Source: Bacteroides sp. MSB163
GTDB taxonomy: Bacteria; Bacteroidota; Bacteroidia; Bacteroidales; Bacteroidaceae
Length of the DNA stretch: 64,000 bases
Direction: 5' to 3'
Assembly (NCBI RefSeq): GCF_036416795.1
Contig: NZ_CP143867.1
Span: forward strand, 3,092,001 to 3,156,000
Part shown: positions 16,892 through 24,775 of the stretch, piece after piece
Layout: each line of letters begins with the position of its first letter
Position numbering within the stretch: the stretch's first letter is position 1
The notes under the pieces: model-generated
What the model was told of the DNA's origin: nothing
The model's input: only the letters and a program-made list of their open reading frames with translations
Database searches by the model: none
Made by a program: the position numbers and the translations under genes

Positions 16892-17557
16892 TTATTCAAA
16901 ATAGATAATTTCTCCTCCATTCGAAGAAGTATATTTTTTCAATAACTCCTGTATCATCTCGGCTGCTTCACGCAGGCCTTCCTGTCCACTGTAACCATTG
17001 ACGATGGCAAGGATATGCTGGGTGCCTAAATCCATTTTAGTACGTTCGTTGTCGCTGGTAGGAGTACCGATACCGCCTACGGCATCGCGATAGACCGGAA
17101 GTCCTTCGATGTTCAGCACACCCCGTCCGATACCTTCGAATGGTTCTTCGGCGCGTCCAACTCCCAGTTTGAGGTCAGTGCCCTGTATCTTGTCCGCATC
17201 GAAACCACCGATGGAATAACCGGTGCGCAGGGATACCAGATTAATCAGGTCAACCAATGTATCTATTTGGTAAAGGGCAATTCCGCGCATCAAACGGCGG
17301 CGCAAGGCTTCGGCAGAAGGACGGTAACGGCTGGGGTCTTTACCGCAACGTTTATAAGCCTCGCGGGTAGCTGCAATGGCGGGTTGCAGTTTGATGTCCT
17401 CCGGCTGGGTAGTGGAAGTCAGTTCCCGAGTGAAAGTGTTGATTTCTTCCCAAAGCCCTTCGCAAAAGGCTGTATTGGTAACTTCTGCATAGACGGCTGC
17501 ACCTTTGAAGATGGGGCAGGCATTTTTTATTTCTTCTGATACGGTGATCTGGTACAT
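16892..17557 (-). CDS. B3/B4 domain protein (phenylalanyl-tRNA synthetase beta-like)
   Basis: 221 residues consisting of a B3/B4 domain such as that in PheT, seen in SRYRPSAEALRRRLMRGIAL, VDLINLVSLRTGYSIGGFDA and GTPTSDNERTKMDLG. Stand-alone B3/4 proteins are thought to act in tRNA quality control, but this is not shown for this family. The ATG at 17557 lies 31 bases inside the lspA gene. Confidence 0.82.
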   Translation of the reverse strand: MYQITVSEEIKNACPIFKGAAVYAEVTNTAFCEGLWEEINTFTRELTSTTQPEDIKLQPAIAATREAYKRCGKDPSRYRPSAEALRRRLMRGIALYQIDTLVDLINLVSLRTGYSIGGFDADKIQGTDLKLGVGRAEEPFEGIGRGVLNIEGLPVYRDAVGGIGTPTSDNERTKMDLGTQHILAIVNGYSGQEGLREAAEMIQELLKKYTSSNGGEIIYFE

Positions 17558-18171
17558 AAACTAAAACTGCTATTTAAACTCTTCATGTAAAATAAAAATA
17601 AGATAATCACTCCGCAACTGATGGCAGCATCCGCTAAATTGAATACCGGACTGAAGAATACAAAATTGTCCCCTCCTATAAATGGCATCCAGCTTGGCCA
17701 GTTAAACTCAAAAAGAGGAAAGTAGAACATATCGACCACTTTCCCATGCAGCCAACCGGTATATCCTTCCCCTATAGGTACGAAAGTAGAAATCTCGGCG
17801 GGTGTACTCTTACTGAAAATAACGCCATAGAATATGCTGTCGATGATATTCCCGATAGCTCCTGCCAGTATCAACGAAACACATGCAATATAACCACGCT
17901 TATATTTAGCTTTAATAAGTATGACGATATACCATCCAATCGCGATGGCAAATATGGTGCGGGCAATAGTCTGAATGGCTTTAGGCACTATCTGCATACC
18001 GAAAGCCATACCGGGATTTTCTATAAAGCGAAGATAAAACCAATCCGTGATATGAATGCTTTCATTATAAAACATATTCGTTTTAACTTCGATCTTTATG
18101 ACTTGGTCAAGAATCAAAATTCCCAGTACAATGAGAATCGATAGCTGTCCTTTGGACAAAATATTCTTCAT
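17527..18171 (-). CDS. lspA: Lipoprotein signal peptidase (signal peptidase II)
   Basis: 214-residue membrane aspartyl protease that cleaves prolipoprotein signal peptides after lipidation. Four transmembrane segments; the catalytic Asp residues are in GAIGNIIDSIFYG and NLADAAISCG. The Bacteroidetes-type loop between them (HGKVVDMFYFPLF) is present. The C-terminal 15 residues overlap the start of the B3/B4 gene. Confidence 0.93.
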   Translation of the reverse strand: MKNILSKGQLSILIVLGILILDQVIKIEVKTNMFYNESIHITDWFYLRFIENPGMAFGMQIVPKAIQTIARTIFAIAIGWYIVILIKAKYKRGYIACVSLILAGAIGNIIDSIFYGVIFSKSTPAEISTFVPIGEGYTGWLHGKVVDMFYFPLFEFNWPSWMPFIGGDNFVFFSPVFNLADAAISCGVIILFLFYMKSLNSSFSLCTRSPYQKK

Positions 18172-18181
18172 ATTAAAAAAG

Positions 18182-19003
18182 TTATGGTTTTGTGTCTACT
18201 ATCATAATTCCCGATAGTATACGTCCTGATTTAATCCCCAGCCGTCTTGCCGAGAAAAATTCTTCATGCCTCATATAGGTGCAAATACCTGATGTTTCTA
18301 TTTGCTCGCCGGGTACACCGAAGTCGAGCAACTGCATCCGGTTCGCAGCCCACAGGTCGATATGATGCTTATGTGTTTCCGGTTTCCATTCTGATATATA
18401 ATCCATTGCAAAACCGTTCATGCGGAAAGCTTCGTACACTTCTTCGCCCACTTCAAAAGAAGGTAAGGATATGCCGGGGCCGATACAAGCGATTACATCT
18501 TTTCCATCGGTTCCATAGAGTGCCCGCATCCTGTCGAGAGTGTGTCCGGCTATGTAATTCACCGTTCCCCGCCAACCCGCATGGGCGGCGGCTACCACTT
18601 GGTTCTTGCGATCATACAACAGGATAGGAACACAGTCAGCCGTAGAAATACAAATGCAGCAACCCCGTTTCTTGGTGATTAGTGCATCCACTCCTTTCAG
18701 CATGGCCGTGCGCTCGTCAGATGTGGCATTGAGATACTTTTCATCAATCACCTCCACCTTTGTACCATGTGTTTGGAACGGAATGACTAATTCTTTAGGG
18801 TGTTGAGGCATGGAGTTACAGAGTAGTTCCTGATTGCGACGGACAGATTCCGCATCATCCCCCGTGTAAGGCGTACAGTTGAAAGAGGCATAATCTCCTT
18901 TGCTGAAACCTCCCCGGCGGGTAGTTGCGAAACAAAAAATGTTGGAGTACGGTGTCATGACCCCGTATCCCAACATTCGTTTATCTTCTGTCAGAGCAAT
19001 CAT
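18182..19003 (-). CDS. pgeF: Peptidoglycan editing factor (multicopper-oxidase-like fold)
   Basis: 273-residue PgeF (YfiH/DUF152). The Cys and His ligands of the active site are in CICISTADCVPILLYD, AAHAGWRGTVNYI and IGPGISLPSFEVGEEV. The protein prevents incorporation of wrong amino acids (such as Ser for Ala) into peptidoglycan. Its ATG overlaps the obgE stop by one base (TAATG-type), so translation is coupled. Confidence 0.9.
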   Translation of the reverse strand: MIALTEDKRMLGYGVMTPYSNIFCFATTRRGGFSKGDYASFNCTPYTGDDAESVRRNQELLCNSMPQHPKELVIPFQTHGTKVEVIDEKYLNATSDERTAMLKGVDALITKKRGCCICISTADCVPILLYDRKNQVVAAAHAGWRGTVNYIAGHTLDRMRALYGTDGKDVIACIGPGISLPSFEVGEEVYEAFRMNGFAMDYISEWKPETHKHHIDLWAANRMQLLDFGVPGEQIETSGICTYMRHEEFFSARRLGIKSGRILSGIMIVDTKP

Positions 19004-20172
19004 TACTTGTCATCCTCCCAGTCCTCTTCCTCATACTCAAAGTCTTCCAGTTCTTCTACATCCTCGTCATCTTCCACATATTCATAGCTGAGGTCTTCAT
19101 CCTCACCCATGTCTTTCAACTCTTGCTGGAGTTTGTTTACATCCTTCGGACGGTGAACGATAGCTTCTATTTTATTGCTATCCTTATTCAATTCTTCCCA
19201 AAGAATGTCTTTAAGTACGGAAAGTCCCATGCCGGTAATGGAAGAAATGAATACATGCGGAACGTTTGCAGGGAGTGTAGGCTCTATTTCGTCCATCAAT
19301 TCCTGATCGAGCATATCGCTCTTGGTGATGGCAAGTACCCGTTGTTTGTCCAGCATTTCAGGATTGAAAGTGCTCAGCTCATTCAACAGGATTTCATATT
19401 CCTTCCGGATATCGTCGCTATCGGCAGGCACCATGAAGAGCAACAGAGAGTTACGCTCGATGTGCCGCAGAAAGCGCAATCCCAACCCTTTTCCGGCACT
19501 GGCTCCTTCAATGATACCGGGGATGTCCGCCATGACAAACGACTTGCTGTCACGGTAAGAAACAATACCCAGGTTGGGTTCCAATGTGGTGAAAGGATAG
19601 TTGGCTATCTTGGGCTTAGCGGCAGATACGGAAGCAAGCAAGGTTGATTTTCCGGCATTCGGGAAGCCTACCAGACCTACGTCTGCCAGAAGTTTCAGCT
19701 CCATGATTACTGTCATTTCCTGCATCGGTTCGCCCGGTTGTGCAAAGCGAGGTGCCTGACGGGTGGCTGTCTTGAAGTGCCAGTTACCCAGTCCGCCGCG
19801 TCCGCCTTTCAGCAGGACTACTTCCTGTCCATGCTCGGTGACGTCACAGATATATTCACCTGTTTCGGCATTGTATACTACTGTGCCACAGGGAACTTCA
19901 ATAATCTTATCTTCTCCATCCTTACCAAAACTGCGGTTCTTGGAACCGGATTCTCCATGTCCGGCCAGTGCATGGCGGTCGTAGCGCAAATGCAACAGCG
20001 TCCAGTAGTTACGGTTACCGCGCAGGATGATGTGACCTCCTCGTCCTCCGTCACCTCCGTCGGGGCCGCCATTGGGTATGTATTTCTCACGCCTCATGTG
20101 CGTAGAGCCTCGTCCGCCCTTTCCGGAGCGGCAATATATTTTTACGTAGTCAACAAAGTTTGATTCAGCCAT
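19003..20172 (-). CDS. obgE: Obg family GTPase
   Basis: 389 residues: glycine-rich Obg fold (1-158; CRSGKGGRGSTHMRREKYIP), G domain with P-loop GFPNAGKSTLLASV, and a very acidic C-terminal tail of about 40 residues dominated by Glu and Asp. Obg proteins bind ribosomes, acting in 50S assembly and stress control. A consensus promoter lies upstream at 20251-20220. Confidence 0.96.
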   Translation of the reverse strand: MAESNFVDYVKIYCRSGKGGRGSTHMRREKYIPNGGPDGGDGGRGGHIILRGNRNYWTLLHLRYDRHALAGHGESGSKNRSFGKDGEDKIIEVPCGTVVYNAETGEYICDVTEHGQEVVLLKGGRGGLGNWHFKTATRQAPRFAQPGEPMQEMTVIMELKLLADVGLVGFPNAGKSTLLASVSAAKPKIANYPFTTLEPNLGIVSYRDSKSFVMADIPGIIEGASAGKGLGLRFLRHIERNSLLLFMVPADSDDIRKEYEILLNELSTFNPEMLDKQRVLAITKSDMLDQELMDEIEPTLPANVPHVFISSITGMGLSVLKDILWEELNKDSNKIEAIVHRPKDVNKLQQELKDMGEDEDLSYEYVEDDEDVEELEDFEYEEEDWEDDK

Positions 20173-20219
20173 TTCTTTCCTTACGATTGATTTTAAAATA
20201 CTTATTTTCTTTTTCGATG

Positions 20220-20251
20220 CAAAAGTAACGATTCTCTAGGACTACCTCAAA
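20220..20251 (-). promoter_or_regulatory. Promoter of obgE-pgeF
   Basis: On the minus strand TTTG (20251-20248), exactly 20 bases and TACTTTTG (20227-20220) match the Bacteroides consensus. The -7 box is 48 bases from the obgE start. Confidence 0.7.
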
Positions 20252-20454
20252 CTTTTTTATTCCTTTTTGCTTGCTAACTCTGGTTTCGTCTAAACCCTGT
20301 CAGGCTGAAAGCCTTTGAAAATATGATAGGGAAGGTTGTATGCATGTTTAATTTTCCATACAGCTTATGCTATCGGAGCATACAAAAGAATAACAAAGCG
20401 CAATAATACCATGAAAATGATAATATCGCGCTTCTAAATTATGATTGTGTAGCT
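20252..20454. other. Intergenic region with one short palindrome
   Basis: Between the obgE promoter and the adk stop no gene was found. TATGCT-ATCGG-AGCATA at 20366-20382 is a 6-bp hairpin without a T tract. No coding, repeat or RNA family was recognised in the rest. Confidence 0.5.
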
Positions 20455-21027
20455 TTACTTTGCAGCGTCAATCGCAGCGCAAACATCAGCAAAGATATCT
20501 TCCAATGCACCTTGTCCTTTGATGTGTTGGTATTGTCCTTCCTGCTTGTACCAGTCAATCAGCGGAGAAGTCTGTGAATGATAAACATGAAGGCGTTTCT
20601 TGATAGTCTCTTCGTTGTCATCGGCACGACCGGAATCCTTACCACGTTTGATGAGGCGGACCATCAGTTCGTCTTCAGGTACATCCAGGTCAAGCATAAC
20701 GCTTACTCCCTGATTTCTTTCAGCAAGCATTTTCTTCAGAGCTTCTGCCTGTGCAATCGTACGGGGGAAACCGTCGAAGATTACACCTTTGCTGTCTTCA
20801 AAGCTGTCGAATACACTTGCAAGGATATCAATCATCAGTTCGTCAGGGATCAACTGGCCTTGATCGATATAATTTTTAGCTGTTTTGCCCAGTTCTGTGC
20901 CGTTCTTGATTTCTGCACGCAACACGTCACCGGTTGAGATGTGGTTAATACCGTACTTTTCTACGATTTTCTCACTTTGTGTTCCCTTGCCTGAACCGGG
21001 AGCACCGAAAATTACAATGTTCAACAT
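20455..21027 (-). CDS. adk: Adenylate kinase
   Basis: 190-residue short-type Adk that interconverts ATP+AMP and 2 ADP. P-loop GAPGSGKGTQSEKI, AMP-binding region HISTGDVLRAEIKNGTELG, GFPRTIAQAEALK and LID region RLIKRGKDSGRADDNEETI (no zinc-binding Cys). ATG at 21027. Confidence 0.97.
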   Translation of the reverse strand: MLNIVIFGAPGSGKGTQSEKIVEKYGINHISTGDVLRAEIKNGTELGKTAKNYIDQGQLIPDELMIDILASVFDSFEDSKGVIFDGFPRTIAQAEALKKMLAERNQGVSVMLDLDVPEDELMVRLIKRGKDSGRADDNEETIKKRLHVYHSQTSPLIDWYKQEGQYQHIKGQGALEDIFADVCAAIDAAK

Positions 21028-21121
21028 TTGTGATTTACAATTTAACTGTTACTTATATTATACCTAATTCAAAATTCTTTTCTACAAATCATGTCTTTGA
21101 CCTTATTCGTGTAGCCTTACT

Positions 21122-21256
21122 TCGTACCATGTCCGTACATACCCCGTGCCTGTTCCGTATCCTCTCCGTACTTGCTCCGTACCTTCTCCGTATAAAGGTA
21201 CTTTTATACGAAGGAGGTACAGACCGGGTACGGACCAGACACGGCTCGGGTATGGT
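21122..21256. repeat. Intergenic TCCGTAC repeat with large inverted structure
   Basis: At least five copies of (T/C)CCGTA(C/T) are spaced about 13-16 bases apart on the left side, and the reverse motif GTACGG and its variants on the right. The centre is an 18-base near-perfect inverted repeat (21178-21195 with 21202-21219, arms starting GTACCTTCTCCG and ending GAAGGAGGTAC). It fills most of the adk-hpt gap. Confidence 0.65.
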
Positions 21257-21266
21257 TCTGATCCTT

Positions 21267-21803
21267 TTAATCTACCACTGTATAAATGTCCGCATAATTA
21301 CGCCCGAAACCGTCATAATCCAATCCATAACCTACGATGAAGTCATTTGGAATTTCCATGGCTACGTATTCTATATTCAAATCTACTTTCAACTTATCGG
21401 GTTTCACCAGTAACGAAGCGATGTGGATTTCTTTTGGGTTACGTGTACCCAGCGTGTCCAACAGACGTTGCATAGTCAGACCAGTATCTACAATATCTTC
21501 CACAATCACTACCGTGCGATCTGTCAGATCTTCGGTAATACCGATCACTTCCTTGATAACTCCGGTAGAGGACACCCCCTGATAAGAAGCCAGTTTCACG
21601 AAAGAAATCTCGCAGGGAATAGTAATGTTTTTCATTAGATCAGCAGTAAACATAAACGAGCCGTTCAGGACGCTGAGAAACAGAGGATTTTTACCAGCCA
21701 GATCGCGATTGATTTCATTTGCAACGCGGGTTACTTCTTTCAGAATGTCCTGTTCCTTGATGGAAACAGTGAACTTTTTGTCTTTTATTTGTATGGTGTC
21801 CAT
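21267..21803 (-). CDS. hpt: Hypoxanthine phosphoribosyltransferase
   Basis: 178 residues. It salvages hypoxanthine (and perhaps guanine) with PRPP. The PRPP motif VVIVEDIVDTGLTMQRLLD is complete, and the N-terminal SVLNGSFMFTADL and C-terminal FIVGYGLDYDGFGRN agree with the family. Separated from adk by a repeat. Confidence 0.95.
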   Translation of the reverse strand: MDTIQIKDKKFTVSIKEQDILKEVTRVANEINRDLAGKNPLFLSVLNGSFMFTADLMKNITIPCEISFVKLASYQGVSSTGVIKEVIGITEDLTDRTVVIVEDIVDTGLTMQRLLDTLGTRNPKEIHIASLLVKPDKLKVDLNIEYVAMEIPNDFIVGYGLDYDGFGRNYADIYTVVD

Positions 21804-21842
21804 AAGGGATAGATTTTTAAAATTGGCACAAAAATACGATTT

Positions 21843-23381
21843 TTATTCTACTCCATGCATCATCTTCTGTAATTTCTTTGAGAGCAGGAAGAGGATAAGA
21901 GAGGCTACACCGGACATGATAACGAATACCATAAAGAAGTCGAACATGGTTTCAATGCGGAATCCGAGCAGGGTTTTCACCTTTCCGTCTTCGGGATAAA
22001 GGCCGCCTAAAGTACCTGCAAATTTATTGGCTGTAGAGGTGGAAAGATACCAGATTCCCATCATGAGAGAGGCAAAACGGACAGGGGTGAGTTTGTTTAC
22101 CATGGATAAACCAATAGGGGAGAGGGCTATTTCTCCCATAGTATGGATGAAATAAAGTCCGGTTAGCCAGATAAGGCTGACTTTTACACCGGGCTGTACA
22201 TCTTTCACGCCGAAACAAATGACTAAATATCCCAGTGAGAGCAGCAACAAACCAATAGCTTGTTTGGTGGGGGAAGCCGGCTCCATGCCTCGTTTGTTCA
22301 ACGTACCCCATACACTGGGCATAATGGCTGCCAGTATAACTACGAAGAACGGATTGAAAGATTGTATCCAGGAGGCGGGCATTTCCCAACCGAGGATTGT
22401 ACGGTCGGTTTGCTCGGCAGCAAAAAGGGTGAGTGAAGCACCTGCTTGTTCGTAGGCTGCCCAGAAGAATATAACGAAGAAAGCGATAATGTAAATAACG
22501 AAGATACGGTCACGCTCTATCTTTGTCAGAGAACCATCCAACAGAATGCTGACGGGGAAGATGATACAGGCTGTGAATATCCCTATACTGACCCAATCGT
22601 TGCCGAAACACCAGTAGAAAAATAGGGCAAGGGCAATGGTCAGTGCTCCGAGAAGCAAATTGTTGCGCATCTTCTTATCTTTCTCTATGGCTGTTTGCTG
22701 AACTGTTTTATGTTCTTTCGGTTGCTCCCGTTTAGCGTCCGGAATAATGCCGAGCGGCTTTCCGTCAGGACCGATCAGATACTTGCTTTTTTGCGTTTCA
22801 AACAGAATTACCGTGAATACTGTAACGATTGCTGCAATCAGGAATCCCCATTTGAAATCATTGGGATCACCCGTTTCACCGAAGTAACCGCAAACCAGCG
22901 GGGCAAAGAAAGAACCCACATTTACACCCATATAAAATATAGTATAAGCAGAGTCTAAGCGTCTGTCTCCCGGTTCATAAAGTTGTCCGACCAATGACGA
23001 AACTGTAGGCTTAAAGCAGCCGTTTCCTAAAATCAAGAAGGTGAGTCCCCCATACATCAACCAGTGGGAAAGCTCTTTAGTATCCAGCATCGACGCACTG
23101 AAGAACATCAGGAACTGACCTACCGCCATCATCATGGCACCCCAGAAAACGGAACGCCGGATGCCCCAGTATTTATCAGCAATATATCCACCGATAAGCG
23201 GGGTGAGATAAACCAGTCCGGTATAGCTGCCATAAATAGAGGCGGCATGTTCCTTATCGAACAAGAGTGCCTGGGTTAGAAACAGGATGAAGATAGCACG
23301 CATACCGTAGTAGCTGAAACGTTCTGCCGTGCTGGTAGCAAAGACGAGGTAAAGACCTTTCGGGTGTTTGGATGTACTCAT
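21843..23381 (-). CDS. POT family proton-coupled oligopeptide transporter
   Basis: 512-residue inner-membrane transporter of the PTR2/POT family, taking up di- and tripeptides with protons. About 14 hydrophobic segments; family signatures are ERFSYYGMRAIF in the first helix, YLTPLIGGYIADKYWG, and FYMGVNVGSFFAPLVCGY. The ATG at 23381 (MSTSKHPKG) is chosen; the frame continues upstream for 60 codons into the retron region but that part is not transporter-like. Confidence 0.92.
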   Translation of the reverse strand: MSTSKHPKGLYLVFATSTAERFSYYGMRAIFILFLTQALLFDKEHAASIYGSYTGLVYLTPLIGGYIADKYWGIRRSVFWGAMMMAVGQFLMFFSASMLDTKELSHWLMYGGLTFLILGNGCFKPTVSSLVGQLYEPGDRRLDSAYTIFYMGVNVGSFFAPLVCGYFGETGDPNDFKWGFLIAAIVTVFTVILFETQKSKYLIGPDGKPLGIIPDAKREQPKEHKTVQQTAIEKDKKMRNNLLLGALTIALALFFYWCFGNDWVSIGIFTACIIFPVSILLDGSLTKIERDRIFVIYIIAFFVIFFWAAYEQAGASLTLFAAEQTDRTILGWEMPASWIQSFNPFFVVILAAIMPSVWGTLNKRGMEPASPTKQAIGLLLLSLGYLVICFGVKDVQPGVKVSLIWLTGLYFIHTMGEIALSPIGLSMVNKLTPVRFASLMMGIWYLSTSTANKFAGTLGGLYPEDGKVKTLLGFRIETMFDFFMVFVIMSGVASLILFLLSKKLQKMMHGVE

Positions 23382-23467
23382 TATAGTATAGATATTTTCT
23401 TTATGGGAGGCAAAGTTATAGAATCTGATTAAAAAAACGTTTCTGTATTCAAATAAATTGTCTCTCT

Positions 23468-23499
23468 TTTGCGCTATAAGTGGAAAAAGTATATTTTTG
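23468..23499 (+). promoter_or_regulatory. Consensus promoter of the retron
   Basis: TTTG (23468-23471), exactly 20 bases, TATTTTTG (23492-23499): a full match to TTTG-N19-21-TAnnTTTG. The expected start point, about six bases further on, coincides with the first base of the a1 inverted repeat at 23505. Confidence 0.8.
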
Positions 23500-23504
23500 C
23501 ATAC

Positions 23505-23631
23505 GAAGAGGATGAGAAAAAGATTTAGCAGGAAAGAGGTGCAGTCGCCTCGTAAGCTCAAGAGCTTTCTTAGAAAACAAATACTCTGGTATAAATACCA
23601 CGATTTGTTTTAGTAAATACTCATCCTCTTC
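23505..23631 (+). ncRNA. Retron non-coding RNA (msr-msd) with a1/a2 inverted repeats
   Basis: a1 GAAGAGGATGAG (23505-23516) and a2 CTCATCCTCTTC (23620-23631) are a perfect 12-base inverted repeat; ATTTA (23524-23528) and TAAAT (23614-23618) extend it. The base after ATTTA is G (23529) followed by C, matching the position of the branching guanosine of known retrons (TTAGC). Then come two short msr-like hairpins, GAGGTG/CGCCTC (23537-23552) and AAGCTC/GAGCTT (23555-23568), and an msd-like hairpin with stem AAAACAA/TTGTTTT (23575-23581 with 23605-23611) capped by GGTAT-AA-ATACC (23588-23599). The a2 end is 22 bases before the reverse transcriptase start, the canonical order. No open frame crosses it on the plus strand. 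Confidence 0.85.
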
Positions 23632-23653
23632 TTTTTTCATACCTATTGATAAG

Positions 23654-24775
23654 ATGAATGGAATTCTGATAGCCGTACTTATTGTCACTTGCTTACTGGT
23701 TTACAAGATTATTTCTGCGAGTCGTAAACAGGAAGGATACAAGAGGTGGAAAGCAGGAAACCGCGACCATACGGAGCATACTGCCAATGCCGGAACCACC
23801 CGTAAGGGATGGTTCAGCCAGCTTTTTAAAACTTCTGCTCCGCGAATCTCTCCAAGGTTTAAAGAAGAAGCCATATCTCAGTGTGCAAACTTGTTGGGAG
23901 TAGAAGAAATGAAGTTAAAAGAAATATTGAAGGATGTTTCCGCTCACTACCGGGAGTTCTGGATAGGTAAACGGAGGGGAGGTTACCGTATGATTTCAGC
24001 TCCGGATGACGAACTGAAGCCTGTTCAGGACGCTATTAACCATCGTATTTTATCCTTTGTAAATGTTCATCCGGCAGCTACCGGCTTTCGGTGCAGGATG
24101 TCCATAGCCGATAATGTTCGCCCACACTTGGGGAAGCAATATGTGCTGAAAACGGATATTCATGATTTTTTTAGTTCCATACGCAGTCCTCGCGTGAGGA
24201 ATACATTTGAGGCAATGGGGTATCCGCCTGACATTGCGAAGGTGCTTGGAACTTTATGCTGTTTACATCGTTGTTTGCCTCAGGGGGCATCTACAAGTCC
24301 GGCATTGAGCAATATTATCTCTTATGAGATGGATAAAAAGTTGTCTGCACTGGCTGCCGAATATGGTTTGACTTATACCCGGTATGCCGATGACCTTACT
24401 TTTTCGGGGAATGTTTTCCCGGGAGAACAGATATTGTCTCAGGTCAAACAGATTGTCCGGGAAGAAAAGTTTGAATTGAATCATAAGAAAACCCGTTTCC
24501 TGAAGGAATATAGTCGGAAGATTATCACAGGAGTTTCCATCAGTTCCGGTGTGAAGCTGACTATTCCTAAAGCCCGAAAAAGGGAAATACGCAAGAATGT
24601 GCATTATATTTTGGCGAAAGGTTTGGCAGAACACCAGCGCCGGATAGGTTCTCACGATCCGGCTTATCTGAAACGGTTGATCGGGACTCTTTGCTATTGG
24701 CGGTCAATAGAACCGGATAATGTGTATGTGTCCGATTCTATCGCAGCCTTGAAGCGCTTAGAGAGAAGTTATTGA
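23654..24775 (+). CDS. Retron-type reverse transcriptase with N-terminal membrane anchor
   Basis: 373 residues. A hydrophobic helix at 3-20 (GILIAVLIVTCLLVYKII) and a basic linker precede the RT domain (about 75-330). Motif A is VLKTDIHDFFSSI (Asp168), motif B LPQGASTSPALSN (208-220), motif C YADD (244-247), with ITGVSIS at 291 as in the retron VTG region. DNVRPH (153-158), just before motif A, is in the place of the retron-specific NAxxH. There is no maturase, endonuclease or intron boundary, so a group II intron is unlikely. With the RNA just upstream it should make msDNA. The membrane anchor is unusual for retron RTs and no separate effector gene is adjacent. Its end overlaps the convergent gene by 7 bases. 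Confidence 0.92.
   Translation: MNGILIAVLIVTCLLVYKIISASRKQEGYKRWKAGNRDHTEHTANAGTTRKGWFSQLFKTSAPRISPRFKEEAISQCANLLGVEEMKLKEILKDVSAHYREFWIGKRRGGYRMISAPDDELKPVQDAINHRILSFVNVHPAATGFRCRMSIADNVRPHLGKQYVLKTDIHDFFSSIRSPRVRNTFEAMGYPPDIAKVLGTLCCLHRCLPQGASTSPALSNIISYEMDKKLSALAAEYGLTYTRYADDLTFSGNVFPGEQILSQVKQIVREEKFELNHKKTRFLKEYSRKIITGVSISSGVKLTIPKARKREIRKNVHYILAKGLAEHQRRIGSHDPAYLKRLIGTLCYWRSIEPDNVYVSDSIAALKRLERSY

Noticed and set aside
23382..23561. Sixty-residue N-terminal extension of the POT transporter
   Set aside because: The extension runs antisense through the retron RNA, is not transporter-like, and the downstream ATG gives the family's usual start.
23505..23631. A small coding frame starting at the ATG in the a1 repeat of the retron RNA
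   Set aside because: The frame starting at 23512 stops after five codons (MRKKI), and the region is better explained by the msr-msd structure.
23654..24775. Reverse transcriptase as part of a group II intron or DGR
   Set aside because: No maturase or endonuclease domain, no intron boundaries, no template/variable repeat or avd gene nearby; retron features are present instead.
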